The position numbers and the translations under genes were made by a program. From Brucellaceae bacterium (lineage in GTDB: Bacteria > Pseudomonadota > Alphaproteobacteria > Rhizobiales > Rhizobiaceae), in assembly GCA_020637775.1 (NCBI GenBank), contig JACKJV010000001.1:248001-312000 (forward strand): 64,000 nucleotides of DNA. Direction: 5' to 3'. The number at the start of each line of letters is the position of its first letter. The first letter of the stretch is position 1. Under the pieces are notes generated by a model that saw nothing but the letters and a program-made list of their open reading frames with translations, was not told the DNA's origin and ran no database searches. Shown here piece by piece: positions 35,374 to 44,460 of this stretch.

Positions 35374-35919
35374 ATGCGCAATACGGTTCTTTCCGCTCTC
35401 GCCCTTGCCGCCGCCCTTCTTTCGCCGATCCTGCTTTCACCTACCGCACATGGCGGCGAGGCCAGGGCCGCCACTGTGGGCCCCAGCGGGCTGCCGCTGC
35501 CGCGATTCGTTTCGTTGAAGGCAAGCCAGGCGAACCTGCGGATAGGCCCGGGCACGACCTATCCGGTGGAATGGACCTATGTGAAACGCGGCCTGCCGCT
35601 CGAGATCATCCAGGAATATGACAACTGGCGGCGCGTGCGCGATGCCGACGGAACGGAAGGCTGGGTCTCGCAAGCACTGCTGTCCGGGCGCCGGACGGCG
35701 ATGGTGGCCCCATGGGATGCCGGGCAAGGCACGCTGCTGGATCTCAGGGCCGACGCATCGGATGCGGCCCCTGCCATCGCGCGGGTGGAGCCGGGCGCCA
35801 TGGGCGAAGTGATCGCCTGCAGCGGACAATGGTGCCGTGTCGATTTCTCGGGCACGAAGGGCTGGATGGAACAGTCCAGGCTGTGGGGCGTCTATCCCGG
35901 AGAAAAAGTCGAGAACTGA
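35374..35919 (+). CDS. Secreted SH3-domain protein
   Basis: A 181-aa exported protein with signal peptide MRNTVLSALALAAALLSPIL and cleavage around residue 25-30. Two bacterial SH3 domains follow: residues about 45-105 (QANLRIGPGTTYPVEWTYVK, then EGWVSQALLSG) and about 115-175 (LLDLRADASDAAP, then KGWMEQSRLWG). Such domains bind cell-wall peptides or proteins. The same type of gene lies near fabA in other rhizobia as I recall. A 9-bp hairpin overlaps its stop. Confidence 0.87.
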   Translation: MRNTVLSALALAAALLSPILLSPTAHGGEARAATVGPSGLPLPRFVSLKASQANLRIGPGTTYPVEWTYVKRGLPLEIIQEYDNWRRVRDADGTEGWVSQALLSGRRTAMVAPWDAGQGTLLDLRADASDAAPAIARVEPGAMGEVIACSGQWCRVDFSGTKGWMEQSRLWGVYPGEKVEN

Positions 35920-35939
35920 ACGCCGGTCCCCCGGCGTTC
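35918..35939 (+). other. Hairpin at the 3' end of the SH3 gene
   Basis: GAACGCCGG (35918-35926) pairs with CCGGCGTTC (35931-35939) around a 4-nt loop, starting inside the stop codon. There is no T-run after it, so it may act as a Rho-dependent or mRNA-end structure between this gene and fabA. Confidence 0.45.
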
Positions 35940-36122
35940 ACCGGGAACCTGTACGAAAAAACCTGCTCATGTCCGCATTCGGCTTTGCCCCGGCGCGCGC
36001 TTTCCTGTAATCGCGGGACCTGAAAGGTGCTGGGCGCTCCCTGACGATGCGCGGCGGTTTCCGCCGACGCGGCGCACAGGGCAGCAGCCGCGCCGGGAAC
36101 AAGGAAGACGGGACGAAGCAAG

Positions 36123-36641
36123 ATGGCCGAACGGAAGAACGCTTACGACTATGACGATCTGCTGGCCTGCGGGCGCGGAGAGCTTTTCGGCCCCGGCAAT
36201 GCGCAATTGCCCGCACCGCCCATGCTGATGTTCGACCGCATCACCGACATTTCGGAAGAGGGTGGCGCCCATGGCAAGGGCTATATCCGCGCCGAACTCG
36301 ACGTGAAGCCGGACCTCTGGTTCTTTCCCTGCCATTTCATCGGCAACGAGATCATGCCGGGCTGCCTCGGCCTCGATGCCATGTGGCAGCTCACGGGCTT
36401 CTATCTCGGCTGGCTCGGCGAGCCGGGCTATGGCATGGCGCTTTCCACCGGCGAAGTGAAGTTCAAGGGCATGGTCACGCCGAAGACGAAACTCGTGGAA
36501 TACGGCGTCGATTTCAAACGCGTCATGCGCGGCCGTCTCGTGCTCGGCATTGCCGACGGCTGGCTGAAGGCCGACGGCGAAACCATCTACACGGCCAGCG
36601 ACCTGAAGGTTGGACTGTCCAAGGAAAAAGCCGGCGCATGA
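36123..36641 (+). CDS. fabA: 3-hydroxydecanoyl-ACP dehydratase/isomerase FabA
   Basis: A 172-aa hot-dog-fold enzyme that dehydrates 3-hydroxyacyl-ACP and isomerises trans-2- to cis-3-decenoyl-ACP, the entry to unsaturated fatty acids. The catalytic His71 and Asp85 lie in [20 protein letters not shown], which is intact, so isomerase activity is expected. fabB follows after 31 nt and fabI after it; together they form a complete anaerobic-type unsaturated fatty-acid unit. The 203-nt gap upstream is too small for the irr gene that precedes fabA in Sinorhizobium. Confidence 0.96.
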   Translation: MAERKNAYDYDDLLACGRGELFGPGNAQLPAPPMLMFDRITDISEEGGAHGKGYIRAELDVKPDLWFFPCHFIGNEIMPGCLGLDAMWQLTGFYLGWLGEPGYGMALSTGEVKFKGMVTPKTKLVEYGVDFKRVMRGRLVLGIADGWLKADGETIYTASDLKVGLSKEKAGA

Positions 36642-36672
36642 TGCGCCCGGCCCTGCCATGCAAGGAGAACCC

Positions 36673-37890
36673 ATGAGACGAGTGGTCGTAACCGGCATCG
36701 GGATCGTATCTTCCATCGGCAACAACCCGGCCGAAGTCACGGATTCCCTGCGCGAGGCCAGATCGGGGATCACCTTTTCCGACTCCTTCGCCGAACACGG
36801 TTTCCGCAGCCAGGTCTGGGGACGTCCGACCATTGACGGCACCGACATGGTGGATCGCCGGGCCATGCGCTTTCTCGGCCAGGGCGGTATCTGGAACCAT
36901 ATCGCCATGCAGCAGGCGATCGACGATTCGGGGCTTGAAGAGGGTGACATCACCCATGAGCGCACCGGCATCGTGATGGGGTCGGGCGGACCTTCAACCC
37001 GCACCATCGTGGAAGCGGCCCTGACGACGGAAAAGAACGGCAGCCCGAAACGGGTCGGTCCGTTCGCCGTGCCCAAGGCGATGAGTTCCACCGCCTCGGC
37101 CACGCTGGCGACCTGGTTCAAGATTCACGGCGTCAACTATTCCATCTCCTCGGCCTGCTCCACCTCGGCCCATTGCATCGGCAATGCAGCCGAACTGATC
37201 CAGATGGGCAAGCAGGACGTGATGTTCGCGGGCGGCCACGAGGATCTCGACTGGACCATGTCGAACCTGTTCGACGCGATGGGCGCCATGTCCTCCAAGT
37301 ACAACGACACGCCCGCTTCCGCGTCGCGCGCCTATGATGCGGACCGCGACGGCTTCGTCATCGCGGGCGGTTCAGGCGTCGTCGTGCTGGAAGAACTGGA
37401 GCGGGCAAAGGCTCGCGGCGCGAAGATCTATGCCGAACTCGTCGGCTATGGCGCCACGTCCGACGGCTATGACATGGTGGCGCCCTCCGGCGAGGGAGCC
37501 GTTCGCTGCATGCGCCAGGCCCTGGCAACGGTGGATGCCAAGGTGGACTACATCAACACGCATGGCACCTCCACGCCCGTGGGGGACAGCCGTGAAGTCG
37601 CGGCCATCCAGGAGGTTTTCGGCGACGAGATGCCCTGGATCGGCTCCACGAAATCGCTGACCGGCCATTCGCTGGGCGGTGCCGGCGCGCAGGAAGCGAT
37701 CTATTCGATCCTGATGATGCAGAACGGCTTCATGGCCGAAAGCGCGCATATCCAGACGCTCGATCCGGAATTCGAGGGTGCGCGCATTCTCACCGCGCGC
37801 CATGACGGCGCCTTCGACGTTGCCCTGTCAAATTCGTTCGGCTTCGGTGGCACGAATGCCACGCTCGTCTTCCAGCGTTACAACGGTTGA
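36673..37890 (+). CDS. fabB: 3-oxoacyl-ACP synthase I FabB
   Basis: A 405-aa condensing enzyme (KAS I) that elongates cis-3-decenoyl-ACP and other acyl-ACPs. The Cys-His-His triad is visible: Cys in [14 protein letters not shown] (near 161), His in [11 protein letters not shown] (near 296) and His in [12 protein letters not shown] (near 331). The closing [15 protein letters not shown] is also typical. ATG 36673 is preceded by AAGGAG; the open frame before it is fabA shadow. It lies between fabA and fabI (10-nt gap). Confidence 0.96.
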   Translation: MRRVVVTGIGIVSSIGNNPAEVTDSLREARSGITFSDSFAEHGFRSQVWGRPTIDGTDMVDRRAMRFLGQGGIWNHIAMQQAIDDSGLEEGDITHERTGIVMGSGGPSTRTIVEAALTTEKNGSPKRVGPFAVPKAMSSTASATLATWFKIHGVNYSISSACSTSAHCIGNAAELIQMGKQDVMFAGGHEDLDWTMSNLFDAMGAMSSKYNDTPASASRAYDADRDGFVIAGGSGVVVLEELERAKARGAKIYAELVGYGATSDGYDMVAPSGEGAVRCMRQALATVDAKVDYINTHGTSTPVGDSREVAAIQEVFGDEMPWIGSTKSLTGHSLGGAGAQEAIYSILMMQNGFMAESAHIQTLDPEFEGARILTARHDGAFDVALSNSFGFGGTNATLVFQRYNG

Positions 37891-37900
37891 GGTTCGGACC

Positions 37901-38713
37901 ATGACAGCGTTGATGGCGGGCAAGCGCGGCCTCATCATGGGCGTGGCCAACGATCACTCGATCGCCTGGGGCATTGCCCGGGCGGTGGCCGGACAGGGAG
38001 CGGAACTCGCTTTCACCTATCAGGGCGAGGCTTTCGGCAAGCGGGTCAAACCGCTGGCCGAGCAGGTTGGCGCGAAGCACCTGCTGCCCTGCGACGTGGA
38101 AGATCCTGACACTGTCGATGCAGTTTTCGAGACACTGGAAAAGGACTGGGGCTCGCTCGATTTCGTCGTGCATGCGATCGGCTTTTCCGACCGCAACGAA
38201 CTGAAGGGGCTCTATGCGGAGACCAGCCGCGAAAATTTCGTGCGCACCATGGTCATTTCCTGCTTCTCCTTCACCGAGATCGCCCGCAAGGCGGCGGCGC
38301 TGATGCCCGATGGCGGATCGCTGGTGACGCTGACCTATGCCGGCTCCACCCGTGTCATGCCGAATTACAACGTGATGGGCGTGGCGAAGGCGGGACTGGA
38401 AGCGTCGGTGCGCTACCTGGCCAGCGATTACGGTCCGCGTGGCATCCGCGTGAACGCCATCTCGGCGGGTCCGGTGCGGACGCTGGCCGGCGCCGGCATC
38501 GCCGATGCACGCTACATGTTCGCCTACCAGCAGCGCAATTCGCCGCTGCGCAGAACCGTCACGATCGACGATGTGGGCAAGTCGGCGCTGTATCTGCTCT
38601 CGGACATGGCGTCGGGGGTCACGGGCGAAATCCACTATGTCGATTCCGGCTATAACACGGTTTCCATGCCCTCCATCGGGACGTTGAAGAAGCTGGATCA
38701 AGTTTCGGAATAG
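37901..38713 (+). CDS. fabI: Enoyl-ACP reductase FabI (NADH)
   Basis: A 270-aa SDR-family reductase that completes each fatty-acid elongation cycle; it is the triclosan/isoniazid-type target class. The atypical SDR loop GVANDHSIAWGIA is present, and the Tyr-x6-Lys pair lies in NYNVMGVAKAGLE (about Y156 and K163). ISAGPVRTLAGAGI and SPLRRTVTIDDVG match FabI. ATG 37901 is used; ATG 37913 would be shorter. It is the third gene of the fabA-fabB-fabI operon. Confidence 0.95.
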   Translation: MTALMAGKRGLIMGVANDHSIAWGIARAVAGQGAELAFTYQGEAFGKRVKPLAEQVGAKHLLPCDVEDPDTVDAVFETLEKDWGSLDFVVHAIGFSDRNELKGLYAETSRENFVRTMVISCFSFTEIARKAAALMPDGGSLVTLTYAGSTRVMPNYNVMGVAKAGLEASVRYLASDYGPRGIRVNAISAGPVRTLAGAGIADARYMFAYQQRNSPLRRTVTIDDVGKSALYLLSDMASGVTGEIHYVDSGYNTVSMPSIGTLKKLDQVSE

Positions 38714-38734
38714 AATCAACGCGGCAGCACTTTG

Positions 38735-38763
38735 TTGACTCTTCTTCTTGGGTCAAGTGTTAA
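38735..38763 (+). promoter_or_regulatory. Candidate promoter of the EAL gene
   Basis: TTGACT (38735-38740) and TGTTAA (38758-38763) with 17-nt spacing, ending 39 nt before the ATG. A dyad TTGAC...GTCAA spans 38735-38756, so a regulator could bind over the -35 region. Confidence 0.5.
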
Positions 38764-38802
38764 CGGCTTGTCTGATAGCTTTCCCTTTCAAAGGGGAACA
38801 TC

Positions 38803-40374
38803 ATGCCTGCGAAGGACAACCCGAAGAGAAGCCGCCGCTTCAAACTGATCACGATCGCAGTGTCAGGGCTGGGCAGCCTTCAGCTTGGCCTCTGGGCCAT
38901 GAGTTCGGGACTGCTCTCCCGGATCGAGAACATTTCGCCTTCCGTGCTGGTGGCGATCATCGCCTGCCTGTGCACGGTGTCGGCGGGCCTGGCGGCCATG
39001 TCCTTCTTTGCCGGTGTGGATGAATCCGAGCAATATGTCTTCCAGGAAACCCATGTCGACAAGCTGACGGGCTTCCATACCCGGGTGGCGATGATCGAGA
39101 AGATCGCGGAGGCCGTGACATCGGTCCTTCGGTCGGGCAAGCCCGTCTTCATGGTCGACATCGACATCGACCGGTTCAAGCAGATCAACGAAGCCATCGG
39201 CTATCAGCAGGGCGACCAGCTCATCCGCGCCTTTGGCGAACGGCTGAAGGCCCAGTTTCCGCGCGAAGTCCAGATCGGCCGCATGGGCGCGGGGGAATTC
39301 GTGATCCTGATTCCCGATGAACTGATGACGGATTCCGTCGAGGACATGGTCGAGACGCTGCTTGCGGACATGATGCTGCCGTATCAGCTCACCCACAACC
39401 CGCAGTCGGTCAACCTGTCGGCGGGGATCGTCGCCCTCCCAAAGGACGGACAGGATCCGATCGTGCTGTTGCGCCGCTCCAACCTCGCGCTTCAGCGGGC
39501 GCGGGCAAGCGGCATCGGCACCTGGTCCGTGTTCCACCCCGAAATGAGCCGCGTGGCCGACTACCGCCACTGGATCGAAAGCGAGTTGCCGCTTGCCATG
39601 CGGCGGGGCGACTTCGACCTGCACTACCAGCCGCAACTCGATCTCGCCTCCGGCCGGATCGTCGGCTACGAGGCGCTTCTGCGGTGGCGGCATCCCGAAC
39701 GCGGGATGATTCCGCCCGCCGAGTTCATTCCGGTGGCCGAGGAATCGGGCATGATTCTCCCCATCGGCGAATGGGTGCTCAATCGCGGCTGTCACGATGC
39801 GCTTTCGCTGCCGGACGACACCTATGTCGCGATCAATCTCTCGGCCATGCAATTCATGGCGGGCGACCTGGTGGACATCGTGCGCTCGGCGCTGAGCCAT
39901 GCAGGACTGGCGCCACACCGGCTTGAACTCGAAATCACAGAGACAGCCATGACGCGCGATCGCGAAAAGGCCGCGAAGATCCTGAAGGCGCTGGGCGAAA
40001 TGGGCGTCTCGATCGCCATCGACGATTTCGGTACCGGCTATTCGAATCTCAGCTACCTGATGGATTTCCATTTCAAGAAGCTCAAGATCGACCGCTCCTT
40101 CGTGCAAAGGCTGGACAGCGAGGACAGTTCCGGGGCCGTGGTCTCGACCATCGTCGGCCTGTCGCGGGCGCTGGGTGCCCACACGCTGGCCGAAGGCGTG
40201 GAAAACGAGCGCCAGGCAGTGCTTCTGCGCGCGGCAGGATGCGATGCCGTCCAGGGCTTCTATTACGGCAAACCGGCACCGCTGAACTACAACCGCGCCC
40301 ATGCCCAGGACACGGTTCCGGACGTGCCGGGCGACCTGACCATCCTGCCGGTGCGCGCGGCCACCATTCACTGA
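38803..40374 (+). CDS. Membrane EAL-domain c-di-GMP phosphodiesterase with degenerate GGDEF domain
   Basis: A 523-aa protein with two N-terminal helices (about 12-33 and 45-69), then a GGDEF-type domain (THVDKLTGFHTRVA, then VDIDIDRFKQINEAIG) and an EAL domain. The active loop of the first domain is GAGEF (near 162-166) instead of GGDEF/GGEEF, so c-di-GMP synthesis is unlikely. The EAL domain has YEALLRWRHPE, ELEITETAM, IDDFGTGYSNLSYL, KKLKIDRSF and LAEGVENERQ, so hydrolysis of c-di-GMP to pGpG is expected; the first domain may bind GTP as a regulator. AGGGGAA precedes the ATG. It is a single gene with its own promoter, convergent to the methyltransferase. Confidence 0.9.
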   Translation: MPAKDNPKRSRRFKLITIAVSGLGSLQLGLWAMSSGLLSRIENISPSVLVAIIACLCTVSAGLAAMSFFAGVDESEQYVFQETHVDKLTGFHTRVAMIEKIAEAVTSVLRSGKPVFMVDIDIDRFKQINEAIGYQQGDQLIRAFGERLKAQFPREVQIGRMGAGEFVILIPDELMTDSVEDMVETLLADMMLPYQLTHNPQSVNLSAGIVALPKDGQDPIVLLRRSNLALQRARASGIGTWSVFHPEMSRVADYRHWIESELPLAMRRGDFDLHYQPQLDLASGRIVGYEALLRWRHPERGMIPPAEFIPVAEESGMILPIGEWVLNRGCHDALSLPDDTYVAINLSAMQFMAGDLVDIVRSALSHAGLAPHRLELEITETAMTRDREKAAKILKALGEMGVSIAIDDFGTGYSNLSYLMDFHFKKLKIDRSFVQRLDSEDSSGAVVSTIVGLSRALGAHTLAEGVENERQAVLLRAAGCDAVQGFYYGKPAPLNYNRAHAQDTVPDVPGDLTILPVRAATIH

Positions 40375-40402
40375 GGCCATTGCAACGGCAGGACCACAGC
40401 GG

Positions 40403-41425
40403 TCAGCGCCGGGCGAACAGGACCTTGAAACCGCCCTCGACGGCGCGGGTTTCCAGCTTGCCGAACGAGGCGGAAAGCACCTCCTCATAGGGAAGCTGCC
40501 GGTTGGCGACCATCAGAAGGCTGCCGCCGGGCCTGAGCGCCTCGGCGGCGCGGCGGATCATGGCGCGGCCGAGATCCGGCTCCGCCCTGCGGCCGGTGTG
40601 GAAAGGCGGGTTCATGACAACGGCATCATAGCCGCGTTCCACCTTTCCGGCGGCAAGATCATGCCAGTGAAAGGCGACCGGCACGGCCAGCCACGCGAGA
40701 TTGCCGCGGGCGGCTTCAAGGGCGTCATGGTCTGCCTCATAGAGATCGAGCGCGGTGACGCGGGGGCAATGCATTGCGACTTCCGCCGCCAGATAGCCCC
40801 AGCCCGCGCAGAAATCCGCCACGCGGCCGGCAAGCGCCGCAGGCAAGTGACCGGCCAGCAGGCGTGATCCGGCATCCACCCGGTCATGGGAAAACATGCC
40901 CGGCGCGGTGCGGAACCGCCCTTCCACGAGGGGCGGTGCCGGAGGCGCAGCAAATTCGAGCGAAACGGTCGCGTCGTCCGGGCGGCGGAACCACATGGCC
41001 AGACCATGATGCTTCGAAACGCTTTCCACCGCACCCGGCAGGGCCGCCTTCAACCGTTTCGCGAAGCTCTGCGCGCCTTCCGTCTTGCCGCCGGCCACGA
41101 TCACGCAAGCGCCGGGCTTCAGCCGGACCAGCGCCTGGCGCAGCCATTCCTCGTTCTGGCCACGGTGGCGGCCAAGCAGGACCAGCGCGCCGTCAAAACG
41201 TGCTCCGCCGGCCTCCGGCCAGTCCGGCTGGACCGTGAAGCCGGCCCGCGCAAGCGCATCGTGGTCGGGCCTGAAGCCCTGCAGGAGGGTCAGGTCCGCA
41301 CCGAAGCCATCTGGCAGGACCAGGCCTGCCCCGATGCCGGCGGCGATCCAGCGGCCGCTGCCGGGCGTGGCGACAAGGCCCGTCGCGAAAGGATGAAACA
41401 GGATCTTCAGCCGGTCGTCATTCAT
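40403..41425 (-). CDS. RsmC-like rRNA methyltransferase
   Basis: A 340-aa class I SAM-dependent methyltransferase with the RsmC/RlmG arrangement: a degenerate N-terminal methyltransferase-like half and an active C-terminal half. The latter has SAM-binding VADFCAGWGYLAAEVA, acidic TALDLYEADHDALEAA and the catalytic NPPFHTGRR motif (near 270). RsmC methylates G1207 of 16S rRNA in E. coli; the exact target here is inferred. It lies downstream of pnp on the same strand, with a strong hairpin between them. It is convergent to the EAL gene. Confidence 0.85.
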   Translation of the reverse strand: MNDDRLKILFHPFATGLVATPGSGRWIAAGIGAGLVLPDGFGADLTLLQGFRPDHDALARAGFTVQPDWPEAGGARFDGALVLLGRHRGQNEEWLRQALVRLKPGACVIVAGGKTEGAQSFAKRLKAALPGAVESVSKHHGLAMWFRRPDDATVSLEFAAPPAPPLVEGRFRTAPGMFSHDRVDAGSRLLAGHLPAALAGRVADFCAGWGYLAAEVAMHCPRVTALDLYEADHDALEAARGNLAWLAVPVAFHWHDLAAGKVERGYDAVVMNPPFHTGRRAEPDLGRAMIRRAAEALRPGGSLLMVANRQLPYEEVLSASFGKLETRAVEGGFKVLFARR

Positions 41426-41447
41426 CGTCCTACCCCCTCAACGGAAT

Positions 41448-41478
41448 GAAGGCGCGGATGGAAACCACCCGCGCCTTC
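41448..41478 (-). terminator. Hairpin between pnp and the RsmC-like gene
   Basis: GAAGGCGCGG (41448-41457) pairs with CCGCGCCTTC (41469-41478), a 10-bp GC-rich stem with a partly paired inner loop. It lies 26 nt past the pnp stop. The T-tract is poor, so it may be an RNA-end or processing structure as much as a terminator. Confidence 0.5.
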
Positions 41479-41503
41479 GTGTTCATCTCGGCAAGCCGGC
41501 GCC

Positions 41504-43651
41504 TCAGTCGGCGTCGTCGTCCTTGCGTTCCTTCTTCTCGCGCACGATCTCCTGACCGGTCTCCTGGTCGACAACCTTCATGGACAGGCGGACCTTGCCG
41601 CGCTCGTCGAAGCCCATCAGCTTGACGAAGACCTTGTCGCCTTCCTTGACCACGTCGGTGGTCTTGGCGACGCGCTCGGGCGCGAGCTGGGAGATGTGGA
41701 CGAGGCCGTCACGCGGACCGAAGAAGTTCACGAAGGCACCGAAATCGGCGGTCTTGACGACCGTGCCCTGGTAGATCTCGCCCACTTCGGGCTCGGCCAC
41801 GATGGAATGAATCCACTTCTTCGCAGCCTCGATCTCCTTGGCATTGGACGAGGCGATCTTGATCGTGCCGTCATCCTCGATGTTCACCTTGGCGCCGGTC
41901 TTCTCCACGATCTCGCGAATGACCTTGCCGCCGGTGCCGATCACGTCGCGGATCTTGTCGGTCGGGATGGTCATGACCTCGATGCGCGGTGCGAACTCGC
42001 CCACTTCGCCGCGGCTCTCGGAAATGGCCTTGGCCATCTCGTCGAGAATGTGCAGGCGGCCGTCGCGGGCCTGGTTCAGCGCGACATCCATGATCTCCTC
42101 GGTGATGCCGGCGATCTTGATGTCCATCTGCAGCGAGGTGACGCCATTGGCCGTGCCGGCCACCTTGAAATCCATGTCGCCGAGATGGTCCTCGTCACCA
42201 AGGATATCCGACAGAACCGCGAAACGGTCTTCTTCCTTGATCAGGCCCATGGCGATGCCGGCCACGGGCGCGGCCAGCGGAACGCCGGCATCCATCAGCG
42301 CCAGCGAGGTGCCGCAGACGGTGGCCATGGAGGACGAGCCATTGGACTCGGTGATCTCGGAGACCACGCGCAGCGTGTAGGGGAACTGGTCGGCGACGGG
42401 CAGCATCGGGCGGATGGCGCGCCAGGCGAGTTTGCCGTGGCCGATCTCGCGGCGACCGGGCGAGCCCATGCGGCCCGTCTCGCCCACCGAATAGGGCGGG
42501 AAGTTGTAGTGGAGCATGAAACGCTCCTTGTAGGTGCCCGTCAGGCTGTCGACATACTGCTCGTCCTCGCCGGTGCCGAGCGTGGCAACGACAATGGCCT
42601 GGGTCTCGCCACGGGTGAACAGGGCCGAACCGTGGGTGCGCGGCAGGATGCCGACTTCCGACACGATCTGGCGCACGGTCGAGAGGTCGCGGCCATCGAT
42701 GCGGCTCTTGGTGTCGAGGATGTTCCAGCGCACGATCTTGGCCTGGAGCGACTTGAAGACCGTGCCGATCTGCTCGCCGGTCCACTTCGCGTCCTCGCCT
42801 TCGGCCGGAGCGAAGGCTTCCTTCACCTTGGCCTTGGCGGCGTCGACCGCCTCATAGCGCTTCTGCTTGTCGACGATCTTGTAGGCCGCGCGCAGGTCGT
42901 CCTCGGCGATCTTCAGCATCTCGCCTTCCAGTTCCGACAGATCCTCGGGCTGGAAATCGCGCGGGTCCTTGGCAGCGACCTCGGCCAGCTTGATGATCGC
43001 CTCGATGACCGGCTGGAACGCCTTGTGGCCGAACATGACGGCGCCGAGCATGACGTCCTCGGAGAGTTCCTGGGCTTCCGATTCCACCATGAGCACGGCG
43101 TCGGACGTGCCCGCGACGATGAGGTCGAGCTTGCTCTCCGGCATTTCGTCGACATGCGGGTTGAGCACGTATTCGCCGCCGATATAGCCGACGCGCGCGC
43201 CGCCGATCGGGCCCATGAAGGGCACGCCGGAAAGCGTCAGCGCGGCCGATGCGGCCACCATGGACAGCACGTCCGGATTGTTTTCCAGGTCATGCTGCAC
43301 GACGGTGATGATGACCTGCGTGTCGTTCTTGTAGCCGTCGGCGAAGAGCGGACGGATCGGACGGTCGATCAGGCGGGAAACCAGCGTCTCGTTCTCGGAA
43401 GGACGGCCCTCGCGCTTGAAATAGCCGCCCGGAATCTTGCCGGCGGCGAACGCCTTTTCCTGATAGTTGACGGTCAGCGGAAAGAAGTCCTGGCCCGGCT
43501 TGGGTTCCCTGGCGGAAACGACCGTGGCAAGCACGACGGTCTCGCCATAGGTGGCGAGCACGGCGCCATCAGCCTGGCGGGCAACCTTGCCCGTTTCAAG
43601 CACGAGCGGGCGGCCGCCCCACTCGATCTCGACCTTGTGGTGGGAAAACAT
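41504..43651 (-). CDS. pnp: Polynucleotide phosphorylase
   Basis: A 715-aa 3'-5' exoribonuclease of the RNA degradosome. It has the two RNase PH domains (first from residue 5; second near 310-550 with [20 protein letters not shown] and [15 protein letters not shown]), the helical linker between them, then KH ([20 protein letters not shown]) and S1 ([20 protein letters not shown]) domains and a charged tail. Active-site Asp and Arg-rich loops look complete. rpsO lies upstream on the same strand at 297 nt. AAGGA precedes the ATG. Confidence 0.97.
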   Translation of the reverse strand: MFSHHKVEIEWGGRPLVLETGKVARQADGAVLATYGETVVLATVVSAREPKPGQDFFPLTVNYQEKAFAAGKIPGGYFKREGRPSENETLVSRLIDRPIRPLFADGYKNDTQVIITVVQHDLENNPDVLSMVAASAALTLSGVPFMGPIGGARVGYIGGEYVLNPHVDEMPESKLDLIVAGTSDAVLMVESEAQELSEDVMLGAVMFGHKAFQPVIEAIIKLAEVAAKDPRDFQPEDLSELEGEMLKIAEDDLRAAYKIVDKQKRYEAVDAAKAKVKEAFAPAEGEDAKWTGEQIGTVFKSLQAKIVRWNILDTKSRIDGRDLSTVRQIVSEVGILPRTHGSALFTRGETQAIVVATLGTGEDEQYVDSLTGTYKERFMLHYNFPPYSVGETGRMGSPGRREIGHGKLAWRAIRPMLPVADQFPYTLRVVSEITESNGSSSMATVCGTSLALMDAGVPLAAPVAGIAMGLIKEEDRFAVLSDILGDEDHLGDMDFKVAGTANGVTSLQMDIKIAGITEEIMDVALNQARDGRLHILDEMAKAISESRGEVGEFAPRIEVMTIPTDKIRDVIGTGGKVIREIVEKTGAKVNIEDDGTIKIASSNAKEIEAAKKWIHSIVAEPEVGEIYQGTVVKTADFGAFVNFFGPRDGLVHISQLAPERVAKTTDVVKEGDKVFVKLMGFDERGKVRLSMKVVDQETGQEIVREKKERKDDDAD

Positions 43652-43904
43652 GTCTTGTCCTTTTCATCGGCGGAACGGGCGCGCCCCCATGTTGCCGGCG
43701 CGCCGTGCGTTCCTCATCTGTCGTATCGGACGAGCCACGGGCAAGACAGCGGGAGGCTCGATCCGATGAAGGCCCGATCCCGGCGCCTTCCAAGCATCCT
43801 GCAATCCTGCCCCATGACCTGTCCCATGGGCGGCAATCCCCTTCCGCGCGGCTTGTCTTCTGCCGCCTGCGGAACCGGGAAGCCGGCCGGGCCACCATGG
43901 CCCG

Positions 43905-43940
43905 AAAAGGGAAACGCAGCCGGACAAGGCCGGCTGCGTC
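43905..43940 (-). terminator. Terminator or processing hairpin after rpsO
   Basis: On the minus strand ACGCAGCCGG pairs with CCGGCTGCGT (plus-strand 43930-43939 and 43914-43923), followed by TTCCCTTTTC. It lies 9 nt past the rpsO stop. In E. coli a terminator and an RNase III site lie between rpsO and pnp; this structure is in the same place. Confidence 0.65.
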
Positions 43941-43948
43941 TCCGAAGC

Positions 43949-44218
43949 TTAGCGGCGAATGCCCAGCTTGCCGATCAGCGTCTTGTAGCGCGCTTCGTCC
44001 TTGGCCTTCAGATAGTCCAGGAGACGGCGGCGCTGCGAGACGAGCATCAGGAGACCACGGCGGGAATGATTGTCCTTCTTGTGGCCCTTGAAATGTTCGG
44101 TCAGATTGGTGATCCGCTCGGTCAGGATGGCCACCTGCACTTCCGGCGAACCGGTGTCATTGGCAGCGGTGGCGTATTCACGAATGAGTTCCTGCTTGCG
44201 CTCAGGCGTAATCGACAT
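43949..44218 (-). CDS. rpsO: 30S ribosomal protein S15
   Basis: An 89-aa protein with family text [35 protein letters not shown] and [17 protein letters not shown], ending in KLGIRR. S15 binds the central domain of 16S rRNA. The ATG at 44218 is preceded by AAGGAAA; the open frame before it is not S15-like. It is followed by a hairpin and then pnp, as in most proteobacteria. Confidence 0.97.
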   Translation of the reverse strand: MSITPERKQELIREYATAANDTGSPEVQVAILTERITNLTEHFKGHKKDNHSRRGLLMLVSQRRRLLDYLKAKDEARYKTLIGKLGIRR

Positions 44219-44391
44219 CGGATTTTCCTTTCGAAAAGAGGATAAGGACGCCCAGAGCCGGGATGCCGTCCAGCACGGGCCATGAAACATCACGGCCGAA
44301 ACGGCCGCGATGTGACGCTGCCTATAATGCAATTGCGGCGGAAATGAAAGCCCGCCGGTCGCGGGCGCCGCAAGGGCATGTCATTTGCCGC

Positions 44392-44419
44392 TTGTTCAAG
44401 CTTCACCATGGGCTAATGT
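44392..44419 (+). promoter_or_regulatory. Weak candidate promoter of the NMT1-type ABC transporter
   Basis: TTGTTC (44392-44397) and TAATGT (44414-44419) with 16-nt spacing, 41 nt before the chosen ATG. A perfect TATAAT also occurs at 44323-44328 but lacks a -35 at proper distance. Confidence 0.3.
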
Positions 44420-44460
44420 CAAGCGACACAAAGGCATGATGGCAGAAAGGGATGATACCC

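Noticed and set aside
41696..44245. Long plus-strand open frame across pnp and rpsO
   Set aside because: Antisense to two certain genes; His/Asp/Gly-rich shadow sequence with no recognisable family.
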